From NCBI RefSeq assembly GCF_001704115.1, contig NZ_CP016895.1, forward strand, positions 2,728,001 to 2,792,000: 64,000 nt of DNA, in the 5' to 3' direction. Source of the DNA: Acinetobacter larvae (GTDB taxonomy: Bacteria > Pseudomonadota > Gammaproteobacteria > Pseudomonadales > Moraxellaceae). A model generated the notes under the pieces. The model worked only from the letters and a program-made list of their open reading frames with translations. It was not told the origin of the DNA and searched no databases. The position numbers were made by a program, and so were the translations under genes. Every line of letters starts with the position of its first letter. Positions within the stretch are counted from its first letter, which is position 1. This document shows positions 60,006 through 64,000 of the stretch, piece after piece.

Positions 60006-60455
60006 TTATTGTTTAAACATCTGTGCCGCCATGCGTTGTGCTTGCGGTCCATAAAACCAAGATGTCACAAAAAATAGCGGCAAACTCACAGCCAAGGCCA
60101 CCACCAAGATAAAAAACAAAAACTGTAGATTTTGGATATTGGCTAAGAACTCTTGCCAAATTTGTGCGTCCTGACGAGAAAAATAGTAAATCGTACTCAC
60201 GATACCCGCGGCACTATACAGCCAAAATATCACGATATAGCCAAAAGAAAGTAATAAACGTTGTTGTGTCGTCGGTGCTTGGCGCTGTTTTTTCAAAAAA
60301 ACGTATAAGGTCGCAATCATCGCCAATAAATAGGGTACTGCCAATAAGCCCATCGCCAAATCTGGGTTTAACAGACTAATAACCATGCCACCCAATAGGC
60401 TAAACAATAGACAAAAAACAAAAAACCATAAAAAATAAATACTTAAACCACGCAC
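60006..60455 (-). CDS. small four-helix membrane protein, unknown
   Basis: 149 residues with four hydrophobic segments (about 6-28, 33-55, 67-90, 109-133) and a short basic/Gln-rich C-terminus. It resembles a group of small Acinetobacter membrane proteins known only by locus names. No catalytic residues are visible. It is convergent with the unknown gene at 58862 and divergent from the small-RNA candidate. Confidence 0.7.
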   Translation of the reverse strand: MRGLSIYFLWFFVFCLLFSLLGGMVISLLNPDLAMGLLAVPYLLAMIATLYVFLKKQRQAPTTQQRLLLSFGYIVIFWLYSAAGIVSTIYYFSRQDAQIWQEFLANIQNLQFLFFILVVALAVSLPLFFVTSWFYGPQAQRMAAQMFKQ

Positions 60456-60540
60456 AAGCTTCCCCTTTTGGCATATTTCTTCCAGTATAGAAAAAATTCA
60501 GTTTTTTTTAAAATCTATGTCAACCAAAGCAATATGGACA

Positions 60541-60722
60541 ACGTTATTAGAAGTATAAGGTCTGCAGCAACCGTTTTCTATTTGTACTGGCATCGACAAA
60601 TATATTCGGAGACCTTCCTTCATAGCGATTAAAAGCAACACTTGCTTCAAGAATTGATTATCTCTGATTCAAGAAGTATTAAGCCGGCGATTTACCATCA
60701 CTCGAATCGTCGGCTTTTATTT
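60541..60722 (+). ncRNA. candidate small RNA ending in an orphan terminator
   Basis: AAGCCGGCGATT (60681-60692) pairs with AATCGTCGGCTT (60705-60716; one G-U) and runs into TTTATTTA on the plus strand only. No gene precedes it on that strand: the nearest upstream gene is on the minus strand. AAGGTCT (about 60557) and AGACCTT (about 60617) can pair to close a domain, and AAGCAA/TTGCTT forms another short hairpin near 60643-60657. The 5' end and promoter are not defined. The rest of 60456-60905 shows only the sbcD leader. Confidence 0.45.
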
Positions 60723-60905
60723 ATCTCACTTTTGTATTGATCTAACTTTTTACACAGATCCCCAGATGACTAAGTCACCAATCATCGCACAAAGAGCATG
60801 CCCATTGTCATGCTATGCAGTTGTCCTGCGTTCTAGCATGCCGCCCCATTACAATTCGCGTTATACTGCTACTCCTGTGTTTTGCTGTGTAGTGTGGTTC
60901 TATCG

Positions 60906-62150
60906 ATGAGTGTACGTTTCTTTCATACTTCGGATTGGCATTTAGGGCAATACTTCTACAATCACTCGCGTTATTATGAGCATCAGCAATTTCTGGACTG
61001 GCTTATTGTACAAATTGAGGCACAACAGCCAGATGCACTGCTCATCGCCGGCGATATCTTTGATGTCATCAATCCTGCCGCACAAGCCCAAAAACAACTG
61101 TATCAATTTCTAGCAGATGCTCATCGGGTTGCGCCACACCTACAAACACTCATGATCGCGGGTAACCATGATTCGGGCTACCGCATCGAACAAGTACAAC
61201 CGCTATTAGACAAATATCGCGCCAAAGCAATTGGCGTTATCCAGCGTAACGCAGAGCAAGCACTTGATCTCGATAGTTTATTGCAGCCTATTTATAATCG
61301 CGAACAACACATTGTGGCATGGTGCTTGGCATTGCCTTATTTGCGTCCAGCAGAAATTACCAGTGCGCATGAACAATGTCGTCATAGTCAAGATGCCATC
61401 GCTTATTTACATCAACAACTGATCGCTGCAGCACGACAACGGCAACAAGCTGGACAAGCCTTGATTTTAATGTCACATGCGCATATGCAAGGGGGGGAAA
61501 GTTCTGACTCCGAGCGCCCGATTATTATTGGGCATGAAGAAGCTTTATCAATCTCACTGTTTGATGACCTAATCGATTATGTCGCACTGGGTCATCTGCA
61601 TAAGCCACAGATCGTGCAACAGCGCCATATCCGCTATAGTGGCTCGCCTATTCCTCTGTCCTTTAGTGAAGTCAAATACCAACATCAAGTGCTTGATGTC
61701 AGCATTGACCCAACAGAAAAAGATCCCGAGCAACGCTTAAAACTAACGCGCTTAGCCATCCCTCGCAGTGTGCCGCTACAGCGTATCCAAGGTGAGCTAC
61801 AAGAAGTTTTGCAACAATTACAACAACTCCCCCAAGGTGAGCCGCTGCCATTAGAACAACGTTGTTATTTGGATATCGAATACCATAGCCTTAGACCACC
61901 TCAACTCAATTTAAGACAACAGTTTGAAGACTTATTACCCGAGGATCGTTATCGTCTACTGCGTATTGTTCGCAAATACCCACAGCAACAGTCCAATACC
62001 GAGTCATTCGAACAACAATTACTGCTAGAAGCGCCTACGCCAGATAAACTCTTTCAACAACTCTGGCAACAACAAGGCTACCAAGCCGATCCCGACGTTG
62101 AGCAAGACTTTGCCAGTTTGGTCATTGAAGCACAGCAAGCACTATCGTAA
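60906..62150 (+). CDS. sbcD: exonuclease subunit SbcD (Mre11-like)
   Basis: 414 residues. Calcineurin-like nuclease: FFHTSDWHLGQYF, IAGDIFD, IAGNHDSGYR, MSHAHMQGG and VALGHLHKPQ provide the two-metal ligands. Partner of SbcC in a complex that cuts hairpins and DNA ends. It ends 27 bp before sbcC, so the two form an operon. ATG 60906 was chosen because MSVRFFHTSDWHLG is the family start. Confidence 0.96.
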   Translation: MSVRFFHTSDWHLGQYFYNHSRYYEHQQFLDWLIVQIEAQQPDALLIAGDIFDVINPAAQAQKQLYQFLADAHRVAPHLQTLMIAGNHDSGYRIEQVQPLLDKYRAKAIGVIQRNAEQALDLDSLLQPIYNREQHIVAWCLALPYLRPAEITSAHEQCRHSQDAIAYLHQQLIAAARQRQQAGQALILMSHAHMQGGESSDSERPIIIGHEEALSISLFDDLIDYVALGHLHKPQIVQQRHIRYSGSPIPLSFSEVKYQHQVLDVSIDPTEKDPEQRLKLTRLAIPRSVPLQRIQGELQEVLQQLQQLPQGEPLPLEQRCYLDIEYHSLRPPQLNLRQQFEDLLPEDRYRLLRIVRKYPQQQSNTESFEQQLLLEAPTPDKLFQQLWQQQGYQADPDVEQDFASLVIEAQQALS

Positions 62151-62177
62151 AGCGCCCCACAGAGTTAGACCTTAGAC

Positions 62178-64000
62178 ATGAAAATTACTTCAATACGAAT
62201 TAAAAATTTAGCCTCTTTGGCAGGCGAGCAGTTTATCGATTTCAGTTGTGAGCCCTTGGCAAGTGCTGGACTCATTGCCATTACTGGCAAAACCGGCGCG
62301 GGTAAATCCACCATCTTAGATGCCATGTGCTTAAGTTTATTTAACCGCATTCCACGCTTAAAGGATGGTGAAGGCAAACTGATCGATGTCGATGGCTCAG
62401 AGCTTCCCAGCAATTCCCCATTAACAGTCTTACGGCGTGGCAGTGCACATGGTTTTGCTGAGTTATGTTTTGTTGCACCCGATCAAAAGCATTATCTGGC
62501 ACGTTGGGAAATTAAACGTGCGCGTGAAAATCCTCAAGGAAAATTACAAAATATTCAACGCAGCCTGCGCTGTCTTAGCGATGGAATACTCATTGCCGAT
62601 AAAATCAAAGCAGTAGATGAGCAAATTCAACAAATTACTCAACTGAGTTTTGAGCAATTTACCCGTGCAGTGCTATTGGCACAGTCGGAAGTGACCGCAT
62701 TTTTAAAAGCACGTGATCAGGAACGCGGTGAACTGCTTGAATATCTCACCAACTCCAATATTTATGCCAAAATTGGTCAGCTGGCTTTTGAAAAAAGTCG
62801 AGACATCCAGCTACAACGGAAACAACTGGAACAAATTTTAGGGCATATCGAGCGACTTAGCCCTGAACAGATCGACAGCTTAGAACAGCAATATCGAGAG
62901 TGCCTTGCAGAACAACAGCAATTAGAGCAACAAAAACAACAAGATATTATTGCTCAACAATGGTATCAACGGCAAAGCCAATTACAGCAGAATATCACGC
63001 AGAAACAACACGACTTACAACAGGCACAACAGCAATCCCAAGCTTTGGCTGCCGAACGTTTACAACTTCAGCGCTTACAGCTGTTTTCACAGATTCGTCC
63101 TTTGGCTTATCGTCACCAACAAGACCTCGCACAGCAACAACACTTAGAGCAGCAGTTACAACAACAGCAGCCCAAGTTTCTACAAATAGAACAGCAATTT
63201 ACTCAGATACAGCAACAATTCCAGCAGCTAGAACAGCAACAGCAACAACAGCAGCAGTTTGAACAACAATATCAACCGCAATTACTTCTGATTCGTCAGG
63301 CATTACAAGAAAGAGAGTTTCTAAAGAAACAATATAAAGAACTGCATTACAAAATTGAGCAAGCCCAACAACAGCACAGCCCTCTTGTAGAGCACAACCA
63401 GCAGTTGCAACAACAGCAGCAAGCCTTGCAGCAGAACCTCGCTCAACTGCAACAAACACTCGACTCATCTCAACACTTCGCAGCACTGGATAGTGGTATT
63501 AGCGTCCACATTCAGCAGTTTCAGCATTATATCAAGCAATATCGCCCAATCGCAGCGCAAATCGGCTCAATGCAACAAGCCCAACAACAGCTTGGGCAAT
63601 GCTTAGAGCAGATCAGCCAATACCAGCAACAACATGGTGATGTAGACGCGATCGATCAACAGTTAGAGCAACTGCAACAACAAAGAGAAAACTTACAGCT
63701 TAAAATCACCACGCTACAACATTTGCAACAACAATACAGCCAACAACATGCTGTGCAGCAACGCTGTGATGCCTTACAGTTAGAGCAACAACAGCAGCAA
63801 CAAGCCCTGACGCAACAGCAAGCCCAACAACAACAGGCTGAACAAGACTATCAAGCCAGTAAGGCTGAGCGACTACAACTACAGCATTTTTTACACAAGC
63901 AACGCTTACTCTTTACCGAAAGTGTCGAAAAATTGCGTGCTCAATTGCTGCCCGAACAGCCTTGTATCGTTTGCGGCAGTACGGAACATCCCTATTTAGA
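62178..64000 (+). CDS. sbcC: exonuclease subunit SbcC (Rad50-like), 3' end beyond the window
   Basis: Partial: about 607 codons before the window ends. Starts MKITSIRIKNLASLAGEQF; Walker A is ITGKTGAGKSTILDAM; FTRAVLLAQSEVTAFLKA is the SMC-like Q-loop region. A very long coiled coil follows (about 215-590), extremely rich in Gln, with runs such as QQQQQQQQ. Then the zinc hook C596-I-V-C599 (QPCIVCGSTEHPY). The ABC ATPase second half lies beyond the window. It works with SbcD in ATP-driven end processing. Confidence 0.96.
   Translation, partial: MKITSIRIKNLASLAGEQFIDFSCEPLASAGLIAITGKTGAGKSTILDAMCLSLFNRIPRLKDGEGKLIDVDGSELPSNSPLTVLRRGSAHGFAELCFVAPDQKHYLARWEIKRARENPQGKLQNIQRSLRCLSDGILIADKIKAVDEQIQQITQLSFEQFTRAVLLAQSEVTAFLKARDQERGELLEYLTNSNIYAKIGQLAFEKSRDIQLQRKQLEQILGHIERLSPEQIDSLEQQYRECLAEQQQLEQQKQQDIIAQQWYQRQSQLQQNITQKQHDLQQAQQQSQALAAERLQLQRLQLFSQIRPLAYRHQQDLAQQQHLEQQLQQQQPKFLQIEQQFTQIQQQFQQLEQQQQQQQQFEQQYQPQLLLIRQALQEREFLKKQYKELHYKIEQAQQQHSPLVEHNQQLQQQQQALQQNLAQLQQTLDSSQHFAALDSGISVHIQQFQHYIKQYRPIAAQIGSMQQAQQQLGQCLEQISQYQQQHGDVDAIDQQLEQLQQQRENLQLKITTLQHLQQQYSQQHAVQQRCDALQLEQQQQQQALTQQQAQQQQAEQDYQASKAERLQLQHFLHKQRLLFTESVEKLRAQLLPEQPCIVCGSTEHPYL

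Noticed and set aside
62900-63486. Plus- and minus-strand frames rich in Thr/Ala or Val/Ala within sbcC
   Set aside because: They are other-frame readings of CAA/CAG codon runs in the SbcC coiled coil.
62880-63860. CAG/CAA-rich stretch considered as a CRISPR-like or microsatellite array
   Set aside because: No constant repeat or spacer; the bases are explained as Gln codons in the sbcC frame.

Overview
The window reads as a chromosomal segment of a gammaproteobacterium of the family Moraxellaceae, most likely an Acinetobacter. The best genus-level evidence is a pmrC-pmrA-pmrB operon (44155-47892) whose proteins closely resemble those remembered from A. baumannii. Supporting signs are AT-leaning codon use, a piuA-like receptor/piuC locus, and a MaeB-type malic enzyme. 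I see no rRNA, tRNA, prophage, insertion sequence or CRISPR array. Most of the window is housekeeping and envelope metabolism. No database search was possible, so family assignments rest on motifs and remembered family sequences.

Layout. 0-6.2 kb: an amino-acid/dicarboxylate-type symporter with an altered binding site, a LysR regulator and a YdiJ-type flavin/Fe-S dehydrogenase. 6.2-11.2 kb: a thioesterase, then a methyl-cycle unit in which a clear S-adenosylhomocysteine (SAH) riboswitch precedes ahcY and metF, then rsmE. 11.3-18 kb: a membrane-anchored c-di-GMP phosphodiesterase, maeB and cca. 18.3-24.3 kb: epmA-pdxB opposed to argG, then a GNAT acetyltransferase divergent from a MocR-type regulator. 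24.3-30 kb: an iron locus with a siderophore receptor under a Fur box, piuC, a Fur-family protein that has lost its sensory metal ligands, and a divergent AT-rich two-component system. 30-38 kb: a YbaK-like deacylase, a Xre-cupin regulator, a porin, glpK and emrAB. 38-44 kb: a thioesterase, hemB, thiO, an SDR-fold protein without its catalytic Tyr, a PAP2 phosphatase and a kinase-fold protein. 44-48 kb: pmrCAB with a textbook PmrA box. 48-60.5 kb: an AmpG-like transporter, a PlsC-like acyltransferase, a patatin lipoprotein, nfeD-qmcA, ppk1, mtgA, a rhomboid protease, a beta-carbonic anhydrase, a lipase-like hydrolase and two uncharacterised proteins. 60.5-64 kb: an orphan terminator suggesting a small RNA, then sbcD-sbcC, with sbcC running off the end.

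How the genes work together. ahcY and metF recycle the S-adenosylmethionine by-product and supply methyl groups, and the riboswitch ties them to SAH. The receptor, PiuC and Fur-like genes form one apparent iron-uptake operon, with a sensor kinase pair next to it. PmrAB senses envelope signals and drives EptA to add phosphoethanolamine to lipid A; a PAP2 enzyme and a kinase-fold protein lie just beyond it.

The most unusual signals are non-coding. Many intergenic gaps carry short, imperfect tandem repeats of about 7-22 bp, including an eight-unit 13-14 bp array at 6465-6573. Two terminators (about 33.12 kb on the minus strand, 60.68 kb on the plus strand) have no annotated gene to terminate. 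I found no convincing undescribed defence or biosynthetic system. The best leads are the ligand-less Fur paralogue, the two orphan transcripts, the tandem-repeat pattern, and the modified SDR, kinase-fold and transporter active sites.
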